64,000 nt of DNA from Leptospiraceae bacterium. GTDB taxonomy: Bacteria > Spirochaetota > Leptospiria > Leptospirales > Leptospiraceae. The DNA lies in assembly GCA_024233865.1 (NCBI GenBank), contig JACKPA010000015.1:62001-126000 (forward strand), in the 5' to 3' direction. This document shows, piece after piece, positions 34,394-43,441 of this stretch (positions are counted from its first letter, which is position 1; every line of letters begins with the position of its first letter). The notes beneath the pieces were generated by a model that worked only from the letters and a program-made list of their open reading frames with translations, ran no database searches and was not told the DNA's origin. The position numbers and the translations under genes were made by a program.

Positions 34394-35392
34394 TCATAGA
34401 ACAAACAAAACTTTCCCCTTGCCCATATTTTCTTTATAAATTTGAAGAGCATTGTATCCTTCTTCGAGTGGTACTTCTTTGTATATTTCGGTTTTAAACT
34501 CTTTGGAAATTAATTCTTGCACTTCGTTTGCAATTTTTAACATTTCCTCAGGGGTTTTTTGAAAAAGGAAACTCGATAACCAAAATCCTTCGATTTTTTT
34601 ATTTTGAAAAATGAAAATGCCCGGATTCATTTGAATTCCTTCTTCTGACAAAGCTCCATAAACAATTGCTTTACTACCCATTGGTAACAAACTCAACACT
34701 TTAACCAGTAAATTACCAGCAACAGCATCAATCAACAAGGTAGCATTCAAAGTTTTGGCAAGTTTTCTTAGTTTGCTATCAAAACCTTGTTCGCTTGAGT
34801 TTAAAACGTGATCTGCTCCTTCTTGCTTGAGAACTTCTACTTGCTCATCTCTTCTTACAATATTGATTACAGGAATGTTTTCTCGCCTGGCAAACTTTAT
34901 AACCATTTTCCCAAGAGAACTGGCTGCTGCTGTTTGTACAATGGCTCCATGTTTTTCTTTTATGCCTATTTCGACAAGTCCTCTTGCCGTAAGAGGATTT
35001 ACAAAAAGTGTAGCTCCTTCTTTCAAAGAGACAGAATCTAGCAAAGGAATACAACTTTCTTTGGTCGTAATCATATATTCTGCCCAAGTGCCATCACCGT
35101 TATAAGGAGCCGAGCAAGAAACCCTCATACCTTCGCTTACATTTTGAACATCTGTTCCTTTTGCCACAATGATTCCACTTCCTTCAAAGCCAGGAACGAT
35201 GGGTAATTTTTTTTTGATTCCGTACATTCCTTTTACAAACATTAGGTCTGACGGATTGATCGGAGAGGCTTCCATTTTGATCAAAACCTCGTTTTCTTTG
35301 ATTGGTCTTAAAGGTTTGTGGGTAACCTGAAAAGAATTCGGTGAATCCTCGTAAGAAATGAGACTAATTATTTTCATCTGTTCTGGTATCAT
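34394..35392 (-). CDS. MDR-family zinc-independent quinone/enoyl reductase-like oxidoreductase
   Basis: The protein belongs to the medium-chain dehydrogenase/reductase superfamily. ATG at 35392, with AAAGGA 7 nt upstream, gives 332 residues. Features are SPINPSDLMFVKGMYG and PIVPGFEGSGIIV in the GroES-like domain, then QTAAASSLGKMVIKFARR in the NADPH-binding Rossmann domain. The zinc ligands of alcohol dehydrogenases are absent, as in quinone oxidoreductases and 2-enoyl thioester reductases. It is first in the operon with the Acg-like, cyclase and membrane genes. Confidence 0.87.
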   Translation of the reverse strand: MIPEQMKIISLISYEDSPNSFQVTHKPLRPIKENEVLIKMEASPINPSDLMFVKGMYGIKKKLPIVPGFEGSGIIVAKGTDVQNVSEGMRVSCSAPYNGDGTWAEYMITTKESCIPLLDSVSLKEGATLFVNPLTARGLVEIGIKEKHGAIVQTAAASSLGKMVIKFARRENIPVINIVRRDEQVEVLKQEGADHVLNSSEQGFDSKLRKLAKTLNATLLIDAVAGNLLVKVLSLLPMGSKAIVYGALSEEGIQMNPGIFIFQNKKIEGFWLSSFLFQKTPEEMLKIANEVQELISKEFKTEIYKEVPLEEGYNALQIYKENMGKGKVLFVL

Positions 35393-35581
35393 ATGGGCAT
35401 CCTTTGTTTTCAATATTTTCTTTTCTAAAGTCTTTTGGTGTCAAGATTACTTTTATATTTTCTTTGGGAAAATTTCTCGACTAAATTATAATCTCTGTTA
35501 TATGCTATGATTAGAATGTAAGCCATTTAACAGAAGAAATGTGTGAATAGTTGTAATTTTTAAGAAAAAGAGGTTGAAATT

Positions 35582-35668
35582 ATGTCCTACAATAAATTTA
35601 CGTTAGAAAAATTAATAGAAGTATTTAACGCCCTTATTTTCCCAAAGCTTTTCGTTTTTCCTGTATAA
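35582..35668 (+). pseudogene. Probable N-terminal gene remnant
   Basis: After AAGAGG, an ATG at 35582 opens MSYNKFTLEKLIEVFN and then runs into the complement of the DinB-like gene, with a stop at 35666. The first 16 codons look like the start of a longer protein, with good ribosome site and coding character, but the rest is missing. It is best read as a truncated gene whose body was lost when the DinB-like gene came to lie there. The parent family is not certain. Confidence 0.35.
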
Positions 35669-36113
35669 ACCGCCAGTGGTGTTCCGTATGAACACAAGCC
35701 CTTTCCAACATGTCTAGCAAAGTAACTTTTCCAGCTTCATTGTGAACTCCCGTTCTGTCATAATCAGAATTACTCAAATTGTCGAGTATAGGAAACATTT
35801 GTAACCGTAAATACTTGTACAATTGGATTTCCTCTTGTATGTTTCGATTGTTATAAAACAACCTTTCCGCAAAGCGATTTTCATCAGCTCCCAATAACAA
35901 GGGATTGTCTAAAGCAATAATTCGTTTCATTCTCTCATGGATAACCGATTCAAAGTCAACAATATGGCATACACATTCTTGTATACTCCATTTGCCAACT
36001 ATCGGATGAGCTAATATCTCTTCTTTTGTTAATTCTTCAGTGCTTGAAGATAATTTTTCCACTCCCGTATGAAAGCGATTTTTAAGGTCTGAAATTTTCT
36101 CTATTTTTTCCAT
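35634..36113 (-). CDS. DinB/YfiT-like metal-binding protein
   Basis: The 159-residue helical protein matches the DinB four-helix-bundle superfamily. The metal ligands are visible: His in ECVCHIVDFE near residue 52 and the HTEHH cluster near residue 145. KWSIQECVCHI and the LLDMLERACVHTEHH pattern are typical. Members include thiol transferases and mycothiol/bacillithiol-linked enzymes, but most are uncharacterised. It diverges from the TonB receptor gene. Confidence 0.85.
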   Translation of the reverse strand: MEKIEKISDLKNRFHTGVEKLSSSTEELTKEEILAHPIVGKWSIQECVCHIVDFESVIHERMKRIIALDNPLLLGADENRFAERLFYNNRNIQEEIQLYKYLRLQMFPILDNLSNSDYDRTGVHNEAGKVTLLDMLERACVHTEHHWRFIQEKRKALGK

Positions 36114-36176
36114 AATCTACTATTTTATTAATAGAATTAATTTATCAATCAAAAAAAATATAGACTTTTGTAGGTA

Positions 36177-38942
36177 TTGATTTATAGATTCATATTTTAC
36201 ATGACTCGATATATTAAATTGACCTTATTATGTTTTATGGTAACTTCCCTTTGGTCTCAGGATGCAGTCAAAGAAAATAATAAAAAAGTATTGATTTCAC
36301 AGTTCAGACCTCACGGTTCGCAAAGTGACAACGGAGTATCTGAAAAAATTCAAAATAAGCTCATAAATGGTTTTTCTGGGATAGGGTATGATACTCACAA
36401 AAGTAATGCCACAAATTTTTCCGAAGGTATGTCAGATGCTAAAAATGCCAGTGCAGGGTATTTTGTTGATGGATACTATAAAAGAAGTGCTAAAAATAAT
36501 AATCTGAATATCTATGTCCAAGTCTACAATCCGGAAACAGGAAACCTCATAGATGCCTATAACGTAACGGATTATGACACACAGGTAGAAGGTGTGCAGC
36601 TTGAACTGGACAAAGAAGAGCTAAAGGAAAGTGACGAAGAGAGGATAAATAAATTAAATCAAAAGCTTGAGAATCTTTTGCGGTCTAACCCGAATAAAAA
36701 AGAAAATTGGACAAACATAGACGAGTATGCGATCCTTTCCGGTTTGGATTCTAAATACCACTTTCCCATCAACCGTAAAGATAAATCAGTGGAAGCCGAA
36801 TCTTCAGCAGTTTTTGATCTGTTACAAAATCAGATAACGGTTTCCTCAACCAAACAAGCAAAACAGGCAAATGAAGCACCTAACCTCGTTTCAGTAGTGA
36901 GTAATCAAGAAATGATTGACTATGGAAGGATTAGTATCAATGATATTCTGTACCAATTGCCTGGCTTTGCTCCTTCTATGGATTATGATAGAAGAACGGT
37001 GAGTTCTCGTGGAATGTTTGAAGGTTGGAATAACAACCACCTCCTGCTTTTGATTGATGGAGTCCAATTCAACGATAGTTTGTACGGTACTGCCTATACT
37101 TGGGAAATAACACCTTTATTTATGGTGAAGTCTTTAGAGGTGATTCGAGGTCCTGGTTCTGCTCTTTATGGTTCTAACGCAACCAACGGAGTTGTTTCTT
37201 TAAACACCTTTTATGGTGGCGACTTAAAGGGAGAAATTAAAACAAGAGCAAGAGTTGGTGACTATGGTACTCGAATATATGACATTTTGACGGGAAATAC
37301 GGGAAAGATACTTTCTTATACTGTTGGTTACAATTCTTATCAAACCAATGGAAACAATTATTCCGATTATGATGGTTCGGGACGATTGGATACCTTTGGT
37401 TATTATCAAAAATTTCCACTGTATGATGATAGGAAAAACTCCTACGGGTTCTTAAGACTAGACGGAGAAGGGAGTTTAAAAGGTTTAAATATCCAATACC
37501 ATCATCAGCATTGGAATTTCAAAACCGGTCATGGGTGGTTGTGGAGAATTCCTGATTTCAAAGAGGCGATGTCAGAAGAAATGAGGACAATGCTTGTTAA
37601 ATATACCAACAACATAACCAGCAAACTTTCCCAAGAATACGTACTTCGCTACCAAGAGCATGAAGAAGATTGGAACATGCGTTTTGCTGAGAACGGAGCT
37701 TACGATGGATACTATCCAGCCGGTGTGTCCGAGTATCTGAATACAATGGGACGTGAACTTCTAGGTCGTGCTCAATATACCTATTCTTTTGGAAACGGTG
37801 GTAGCTTTCTTGCCGGCTTGGAAGGTTCCGGGTTTCGTCATACGGGTGACAAAGAACACTACAGCAACGCCTACCTTTCGGATTCGGTAAATGGCTTTCC
37901 GCCCACTACGGACAGCATGCCCGTAAAGCTCGGTTCCGAATTTGAGTGGATAAAAAGCAAGGCTGTTTTAAAACGAGCTGCTTTTGCCCAGTTGGTTTCG
38001 GGAAAACTATTTTATAAAAAACTTGAGCTTACTTTAGGAATACGATACGATGAAATGAATGCCAATTACAAAGGGATCGATCAACCTTACTCATCCTTTT
38101 TGGACTTTCCTTATATCCCTGACGAAAAGAAATCGTTTAAAAAGACAAACCCTCGGGCTGGTCTTGTTTACTTTGTTACAAATAAGCTAACGCTTAAAGC
38201 ACTTGCAGGAACTGCTTTTCGAGCACCTGCTATTACGGAATTATTTGGTTCCAATACGTGGACTCTAGCATCTAATCCTCGCCAATTAAAACCGGAATAT
38301 ATTCGAACACAAGAATTTGCCGCAGACTGGTTTATCAATCGGTACATAAACTTTCGCGCCAATGTATTTAATACAAGATTTGAAAATCAGATTGCCTATA
38401 GCGTCCAAAACAACAACCTTAGCACAAATATCTATACCCTCCAAACGCAAGGAGCGGAATTGGAACTTTTGTTTTCTTACAAAAGATTTTCCGGATTTTT
38501 GAATTATTCCAATAACAAAAGGGTAGATGAAACAATTCTGGATAAAACTGTCTCACAAAGTAAAAGAGCTGTTACTTGGGCACCAACCAACACTGCCAAT
38601 GTCGGAGTTCGGCTATCTTTTTGGAAGTTGTTATGGAGTCTAACAGTTCAGCGTCAAAGCAATGTTTATCGAAGGAATAGTGATCTCGGTGAAATCGAGC
38701 CATATACAGGTTATCTTTTGAGTGACCCCAATAAGTATCCTGTTTATAGACCTCGAACTGTGGCAGCTTGGATTAATACCAATACTAGACTGATGTACAA
38801 CATCACAGACAAAATTCAGTTCGGGTTTTTTGTATCCAATCTTTTTAATAGTCACCAGACACTCATAAAAAATAACAATTACCCTTTTGATTATATTCGA
38901 GAAGGCAGACGTTTTATGTTCGATCTAACGGCTACTTTTTAA
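36177..38942 (+). CDS. TonB-dependent outer-membrane receptor with N-terminal extension
   Basis: The 921-residue protein has a signal peptide ending near SLWSQDA, an extra N-terminal domain of about 200 residues, a plug (NLVSVVSNQEMIDYGRISINDILYQLPG, then RGPGSALYGSNATNGVVSL) and a C-terminal 22-strand barrel region ending in phenylalanine. Such receptors import iron chelates, cobalamin or similar ligands using TonB energy. The ligand cannot be inferred from the neighbours. The extension contains ISQFRPHGSQSDNG and a charged helical stretch. The first codon is TTG at 36177 or ATG at 36201; neither has a clear ribosome site. Confidence 0.93.
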   Translation: MIYRFIFYMTRYIKLTLLCFMVTSLWSQDAVKENNKKVLISQFRPHGSQSDNGVSEKIQNKLINGFSGIGYDTHKSNATNFSEGMSDAKNASAGYFVDGYYKRSAKNNNLNIYVQVYNPETGNLIDAYNVTDYDTQVEGVQLELDKEELKESDEERINKLNQKLENLLRSNPNKKENWTNIDEYAILSGLDSKYHFPINRKDKSVEAESSAVFDLLQNQITVSSTKQAKQANEAPNLVSVVSNQEMIDYGRISINDILYQLPGFAPSMDYDRRTVSSRGMFEGWNNNHLLLLIDGVQFNDSLYGTAYTWEITPLFMVKSLEVIRGPGSALYGSNATNGVVSLNTFYGGDLKGEIKTRARVGDYGTRIYDILTGNTGKILSYTVGYNSYQTNGNNYSDYDGSGRLDTFGYYQKFPLYDDRKNSYGFLRLDGEGSLKGLNIQYHHQHWNFKTGHGWLWRIPDFKEAMSEEMRTMLVKYTNNITSKLSQEYVLRYQEHEEDWNMRFAENGAYDGYYPAGVSEYLNTMGRELLGRAQYTYSFGNGGSFLAGLEGSGFRHTGDKEHYSNAYLSDSVNGFPPTTDSMPVKLGSEFEWIKSKAVLKRAAFAQLVSGKLFYKKLELTLGIRYDEMNANYKGIDQPYSSFLDFPYIPDEKKSFKKTNPRAGLVYFVTNKLTLKALAGTAFRAPAITELFGSNTWTLASNPRQLKPEYIRTQEFAADWFINRYINFRANVFNTRFENQIAYSVQNNNLSTNIYTLQTQGAELELLFSYKRFSGFLNYSNNKRVDETILDKTVSQSKRAVTWAPTNTANVGVRLSFWKLLWSLTVQRQSNVYRRNSDLGEIEPYTGYLLSDPNKYPVYRPRTVAAWINTNTRLMYNITDKIQFGFFVSNLFNSHQTLIKNNNYPFDYIREGRRFMFDLTATF

Positions 38943-39159
38943 GGTTAACAGTGTTTTTGGACATCGAGGTACTAAGGCTAACTTCCAAGTCATGGATTGC
39001 AGGAATATTTCTCTTCTTAAAAGTGAATATCAAGATATAATTAGCGGTTTTTGTTTGCCATATTTAAATACCAATGAGTGCAAGAAGTTATTTATTGATA
39101 TTAATAATTTGCTAGTAAAAAATGGTTATAGATACAACAAGTTACTGCTCAAGTCATAG
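38941..39159 (+). pseudogene. Remnant of a class I SAM methyltransferase
   Basis: A continuous frame follows the TonB receptor stop and encodes ANFQVMDCRNISLL, then SGFCLPYLNTNECKKLF and LLVKNGY, ending at TAG 39157-39159. This corresponds to the middle of SAM-dependent methyltransferases that carry the FCLPYL motif: the post-I region and motif IV-V. The SAM-binding N-terminus and the C-terminus are missing. An ATG at 38992 could give a 55-residue peptide, but a broken gene is more likely. The tail overlaps the converging methyltransferase gene. Confidence 0.6.
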
Positions 39160-40000
39160 CAACCAAAAAGTATTCTCCACTCCCTGGTGTTAATCCATCT
39201 TTGCGTTCTGAAAAGTATCGTTGCCTTATATTCTCAATCGAAACATACTGAGACTTCTTAAAGCCAGCTTCCTTTGCCAGCTCTAAAATCTCAGATGGGG
39301 CGAAAAAGCTAATAAACGGTGTTCCTGCTTCTCGCGTCTTTTTGATAGTGAATTCTAACGTTGGACGATCTTCTGCTTCGAGAAGATCAATCGGCAACAT
39401 ATACGTAGTAGCAAAGCATGATCCGGGAGTCAGTTTTGTCATTTGTTGAAGAGTTGCAAGATTGGCTTCTTTGGTCAAATACATTGATACTCCTGTTGAA
39501 GCCACAACTGTAGGTTTGGTTTGGTCAAATCTTGATGCAATTAACTGCTCCCACCAGGATTGTCCACTTTCAAAATCAACGGGCACAAACTTAAGATAAC
39601 TAGGAACATCAAGTCCGATCTCAATAAGACGTTGTTTTTTCCACGTCTGCGGACCTGGTTGATCAACCTCGAAAATTGTTAGGCGAGAAGCTATATCAGG
39701 TCGACGTTGAGCAAAAGTATCCAGACCAGCCCCTAGGATTACATACTGAGTTGTTCCAAGCTTTGACTGTTCTTCAACTAAGTCTTCAATAAACCGTGCA
39801 CGTGCCACAATTGAAGCTCGAATACGCCTAGTCCATTCAGGGTTCATGTCTGGACGATCACGCCAATTCTCTTCACCAGCGAGTTTTAGACCAAGTTCAT
39901 CTGTTAGTACATGCGGTATGAGATCCACTTGAACATGGAGTGCCCGCCATAAGGCGACCCGAACTGCTGTATGTTCCGGTACTATGTTGTTCATTGCCAT
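39149..40000 (-). CDS. SAM-dependent methyltransferase, TIGR00027-like
   Basis: The 283-residue protein belongs to the leucine carboxyl methyltransferase-like family: an N-terminal HTAVRVALWRALH segment, RARFIEDLVEE, then YVILGAGLDTFAQRRPDI for SAM binding and VASTGVSMYLT downstream. The family includes polyketide and natural-product O-methyltransferases; the substrate is unknown. Base composition looks richer in G+C than its neighbours in the lines I sampled (42-53% against about 35%), which suggests lateral transfer. Confidence 0.88.
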   Translation of the reverse strand: MAMNNIVPEHTAVRVALWRALHVQVDLIPHVLTDELGLKLAGEENWRDRPDMNPEWTRRIRASIVARARFIEDLVEEQSKLGTTQYVILGAGLDTFAQRRPDIASRLTIFEVDQPGPQTWKKQRLIEIGLDVPSYLKFVPVDFESGQSWWEQLIASRFDQTKPTVVASTGVSMYLTKEANLATLQQMTKLTPGSCFATTYMLPIDLLEAEDRPTLEFTIKKTREAGTPFISFFAPSEILELAKEAGFKKSQYVSIENIRQRYFSERKDGLTPGSGEYFLVAMT

Positions 40001-40067
40001 ATTTTCACCTACTGCCCAAGAATCTTCTTGAATAAAAATGTGTCAACTGTTTTTGAAAAAATCACTA

Positions 40068-40676
40068 TTACAGATAAGTTTGCACAGTTATAGAAAGAAT
40101 CTTCTTTTCCACAACTGCTGATAATTCCGTTGCATCCATACCGGCATCTACTCGAAAAGTGTCCGGTTCTAACACCTGATTGTATGCTTCATGCACTTTT
40201 GTTAAAAAATCCAAAGACTCAAAACGCTCCTTTGTCTCTTTTCGTTTGTTGATTCTATCAAGAGCTGCTTGAGGTGATATGTCCAGATAGATCACCAAAT
40301 CCGGTAAGGGAAAGCCTTTTTCCAGATTAAGATTTAGGATAAATGACGGAGAATATTTGTTATCCGATTGATAGGCACAAGTGGAGTAAAAGTACCTGTC
40401 TAGAAGAACGTGTTTTCCAGAGTTCAGAGATGGATAAACGTTATTTTGCAATGAAATACTTCTGTCCTCCAGAAATGCTTCGAGTTGTTTGTCTTTACTT
40501 AAAGCGATTTCATTTCTCAAAAACTTTCGTATCAAAAAACCGGTTGGAAAATCAGTTGGCTCGCTGAATTTGGCAATAGGGAAATTAGCTTTTATGAGCT
40601 TTTGGTAAACAGAATTTACGAGGGTTGTTTTTCCGCTTCCGTCAATTCCTTCGACTACAATAAACTTTCCTTTCAT
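40068..40676 (-). CDS. tmk: Thymidylate kinase
   Basis: Tmk phosphorylates dTMP to dTDP, an essential step for DNA synthesis. The 202-residue protein has the P-loop EGIDGSGKTTLV near residues 8-19, the dTMP-binding FSEPTDFPTG, DRYFYSTCAYQ (the conserved DRY) and PDLVIYLDISPQAALDRI. Length is normal. The gene is on the minus strand between the methyltransferase and a lipoprotein gene. Confidence 0.96.
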   Translation of the reverse strand: MKGKFIVVEGIDGSGKTTLVNSVYQKLIKANFPIAKFSEPTDFPTGFLIRKFLRNEIALSKDKQLEAFLEDRSISLQNNVYPSLNSGKHVLLDRYFYSTCAYQSDNKYSPSFILNLNLEKGFPLPDLVIYLDISPQAALDRINKRKETKERFESLDFLTKVHEAYNQVLEPDTFRVDAGMDATELSAVVEKKILSITVQTYL

Positions 40677-40754
40677 TTGTTTTCCTTTATGTTTTTGATA
40701 ACATAACTATTGCAGAATAAGTCCTTTTTCAAAAAGAAATATGTAAACAAACAA

Positions 40755-41528
40755 CTACTCACCATCTTCTCCATTATTATAATAAACAAAAGCGACGGGA
40801 ATTAAAGATAATTTAGCAATATCATGAGCAACATAAAACGGTAAGTTAAAAACCTTTACAACAATATTGGCGGGCAAGATAAAAACCGTATTGGCTACCG
40901 TCAGACCTAATTTTTGCGGAATATCTTTGTCTTCAGCAGTCCAGATACGATAAGGAATGGCAGCATCAATAATCCCTGCTTCCATCACTTGGAATTCAAA
41001 GTCGGTTTTTTCGCCTCTTTTAAAAGTTTGGTTTACAACACATTTCTTCCCTTTTTTGGAGAAAGTTCTTTCTTGCACTTCCGGGAAATATGCCCCTCCC
41101 TGAGGGTTAAAAATGTGTTCCGGAGTTCTTAACCAAAGAAATAGAGGGTGCCTGTATTCATTAATTATATTGCTACAGTACATATCTTCATATTTATCAG
41201 GATCATCATAGTCACCCAAAGCTCTTTTGGTATGATAGGTATACAGTATAATTAGAACTATTGCTACAATTACCGCAACGACTACAAGCGATTCTTTACC
41301 ACAATCTTTGCAATTAAAAACAGGAATGCTACCTGATCCCCCACTACCGGAACTTCTTTGAGAGACTCCTTTTTTAGTTTTTCCGGTAGGCTCATAGCCA
41401 AAATATGTTCCTCTATACCCCGGTTGACCTAAAAACCAGTCTCCAAAATTATTATACCTCCCCAGATCAAGAGAAGAACAATTGCTAAAAATAAAAGATA
41501 CAAGAACTGCTATAATTTTAGTTTTCAT
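40755..41528 (-). CDS. Putative lipoprotein with internal membrane segment
   Basis: The 257-residue protein starts with a signal peptide and a lipobox-like FSNC (Cys17). A glycine/serine-rich spacer is followed by a CKDC pair and a strongly hydrophobic segment (about residues 84-104). The C-terminal half has PYRIWTAEDKDIPQKLGLTVANTVFILPANIVVKVFNLPFYVAHD, which resembles no family I know. The mix of lipobox and second hydrophobic segment is uncommon. Function is unknown. Confidence 0.75.
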   Translation of the reverse strand: MKTKIIAVLVSFIFSNCSSLDLGRYNNFGDWFLGQPGYRGTYFGYEPTGKTKKGVSQRSSGSGGSGSIPVFNCKDCGKESLVVVAVIVAIVLIILYTYHTKRALGDYDDPDKYEDMYCSNIINEYRHPLFLWLRTPEHIFNPQGGAYFPEVQERTFSKKGKKCVVNQTFKRGEKTDFEFQVMEAGIIDAAIPYRIWTAEDKDIPQKLGLTVANTVFILPANIVVKVFNLPFYVAHDIAKLSLIPVAFVYYNNGEDGE

Positions 41529-41613
41529 TTGATTTAAATTTTCATTCGGTGTTTGTTATTGAATCATTCAAAACTTGCTTTGTAACATTCAAGTAAAAAA
41601 GATTTTCCATTCA

Positions 41614-42429
41614 TTAAAAAGTATAAATAAACGAGCAAAACAGAATAAAATTGGACATTGTTACATCTAGCTTTCTTACGGGATAAACTCCACTTCCAAT
41701 GGCATCAGCTATAGCGGAAATAGGCATAATGGCAACAGAACCATCCGATTTCAAAAGGGGAGAACCACCAACGCCATTGATAATACCATTTAATTCCGGA
41801 ATTGTATGGTAGTTGAAAATAACTCCCGTTTGAAATAGGAGTTTATCTTTTAGTTTTTTATTGTAAGAGGTTTCGACTCGGTAAGAAAGACCATTTCCGG
41901 AAAATCTCCCGATTTCTCTATCATAATAGTAGTTGCCAATTGTAGTTGCGTCTGTTTTTAGAGACGTTTCGTTTATGCCCAAGCCAATTCCGGTATCAAT
42001 AAAAGCTTTTCGCAGTTGCCATTCATAATGAAAAGTAAAAATAAGGTATTGGTTGCTCAAATTCAGGTTTATATTTGTAAAATAGCCATCCGAGCTCGTT
42101 TCTCTGATATGGAAGTTTGGAAAATTGGTATTTCCGACATTGATACCAAACTTGGTTTTGTCCCTCCACCTAATCCTTCCCACAATTTCCCAGTTTTTGG
42201 GTTTGTTAAAGGAAGTTACATGCGTATTGCTGAGAATGTATGGTGAATTTTCCGTTTTGTAATTGTCCAACTGTGATTGAAACTTATTTTCCGGCATATA
42301 ACCAAGGCCAAAACGCAAGCCAAGTTCAAAAGTTTTGGCAATTAATGAAAATCCCGTAAAAAAAAACAAAAGGACTGTAAAGATTATTTTTATCATAAGA
42401 CTATTGCTTGACTTTTTTATAAAGTTCAC
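41614..42429 (-). CDS. Putative outer-membrane beta-barrel protein
   Basis: The 271-residue protein has a signal peptide (ending near LIAKT), alternating beta-strands such as FELGLRFGLGY and YRVETSYNKKLKDKL, and a final phenylalanine, as in small outer-membrane barrels. The start is GTG at 42429 or ATG at 42396. No ligand or function can be assigned. Confidence 0.7.
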   Translation of the reverse strand: MNFIKKSSNSLMIKIIFTVLLFFFTGFSLIAKTFELGLRFGLGYMPENKFQSQLDNYKTENSPYILSNTHVTSFNKPKNWEIVGRIRWRDKTKFGINVGNTNFPNFHIRETSSDGYFTNINLNLSNQYLIFTFHYEWQLRKAFIDTGIGLGINETSLKTDATTIGNYYYDREIGRFSGNGLSYRVETSYNKKLKDKLLFQTGVIFNYHTIPELNGIINGVGGSPLLKSDGSVAIMPISAIADAIGSGVYPVRKLDVTMSNFILFCSFIYTF

Positions 42430-42542
42430 ATAAAGGAAAATGATTTTTTTTCCTTATTTTATTTTTTAAATTTAAAAGGAATTTACAAATTACAAAATTC
42501 AATTTATCATTGGGAATAATAATAAAACATCGGAGACCTTAG

Positions 42543-42986
42543 ATGAGCCTTGTTAAGATTTGTCCAAATTGCAGTACTCACAATATAAATGAAGATGAAA
42601 TTTGTATCAGATGCGGAAATGATATTTCGGTAGTTAATCCGGTATCAATTGATTCAACCCAAAGTCAAAATGCGATAAAGGTAGACCCTGATAAAGTTTT
42701 AAATAAACCATGTTTATTAACAGAAGATGGAACCACAATCGAGCTAAAAGAGGCTACCTTTGGGAGAGAAGGTATTGGGAGTAATCTTATTACAGACAAA
42801 CTGACAATTTCCAGAAAACACGCAAAATTTTGGAAAATAGGAGCCAAATGGTATCTAGAAGACTTAGGCTCTGCCAATGGAACTTATATAAATGACAAAC
42901 AAATACAACCCAACGAAAAAACGGAACTAAATAATGGAGATAAAATATCATTTTCCAGCTCCGTCCATTTACGAGTTTATATATGA
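42543..42986 (+). CDS. Zinc-ribbon and FHA-domain protein
   Basis: The 147-residue protein has an N-terminal zinc ribbon (CPNCSTHNINEDEICIRCG, positions 8-26) and a C-terminal FHA domain (about 70-147) with FGREGIGSN, ISRKHAKFW and LEDLGSANGTYINDK. FHA domains bind phosphothreonine peptides, so it probably reads Ser/Thr kinase signals. No kinase gene is adjacent. Confidence 0.92.
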   Translation: MSLVKICPNCSTHNINEDEICIRCGNDISVVNPVSIDSTQSQNAIKVDPDKVLNKPCLLTEDGTTIELKEATFGREGIGSNLITDKLTISRKHAKFWKIGAKWYLEDLGSANGTYINDKQIQPNEKTELNNGDKISFSSSVHLRVYI

Positions 42987-43017
42987 CCATAATTAACTTG
43001 ACTTGAAAGGTTTTTCA

Positions 43018-43338
43018 ATGAGTGATGGCATCTCTTTTTATGATCAAGTTTTTGAGATTGTGAAAAAAATTCCTCCTAAAAGAGTTTCGACTTATGGAAG
43101 AATAGCTTGCTTGCTCGGAACTCCCAGGGCGGCAAGAGCGGTTGGCTATGCCTTAAACTCCTTAAAAAAAGATTTTTATCAAGATGTTCCCTGGCAGAGG
43201 GTTATTAATTCCAAAGGACAAATATCTTTCAAGGGTGATGTTTTTAGAGCCAATTTGCAGAGAAAAATGCTTGAGACAGAAGGAATTGTATTCACAAAAG
43301 ATGATAAAATTGAATTAAGCGTTTATGGCTGGCCTTAA
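43018..43338 (+). CDS. Alkyltransferase-like protein (MGMT fold, Cys replaced by Trp)
   Basis: The 106-residue protein matches the DNA-binding domain of O6-methylguanine methyltransferase: PPKRVSTYGRIACLLG, then RAVGYALNS. The active-site PCHRV is PWQRV here (residues 58-62, Trp59), so it cannot accept alkyl groups. Proteins of this kind, ATLs, bind O6-alkylguanine and hand the lesion to nucleotide excision repair. ATG at 43018 with AAAGG upstream is preferred to TTG at 43003. Confidence 0.92.
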   Translation: MSDGISFYDQVFEIVKKIPPKRVSTYGRIACLLGTPRAARAVGYALNSLKKDFYQDVPWQRVINSKGQISFKGDVFRANLQRKMLETEGIVFTKDDKIELSVYGWP

Positions 43339-43366
43339 CTGTATTTCATATTTCCTATTGAACACG

Positions 43367-43433
43367 AATAAGATATGAAATTCTCAGATTTTTTATCTTA
43401 TTTACTTGACATTTTTAAAATCATATCTATAAT
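43367..43433 (+). promoter_or_regulatory. Strong promoter of the metal-efflux operon with inverted repeats
   Basis: TTGACA (43406-43411), 16 nt and TATAAT (43428-43433) form the best consensus promoter seen in the window. Upstream, AATAAGATA (43367-43375) and TATCTTATT (43394-43402) form a 9-bp inverted repeat. AGATATGA (43371-43378) and TCATATCT (43421-43428) form another that touches the -10 box. These could bind a metal-responsive regulator, though no regulator gene is seen nearby. Transcription would start near 43440, only about 2 nt before the ATG at 43442. Confidence 0.6.
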
Positions 43434-43441
43434 GAGTAGCA

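Noticed and set aside
34351..34452. Longer start of the Acg-like gene
   Set aside because: It would run back through the palindrome and overlap the MDR gene; ATG 34350 has a good ribosome site and a signal-like start.
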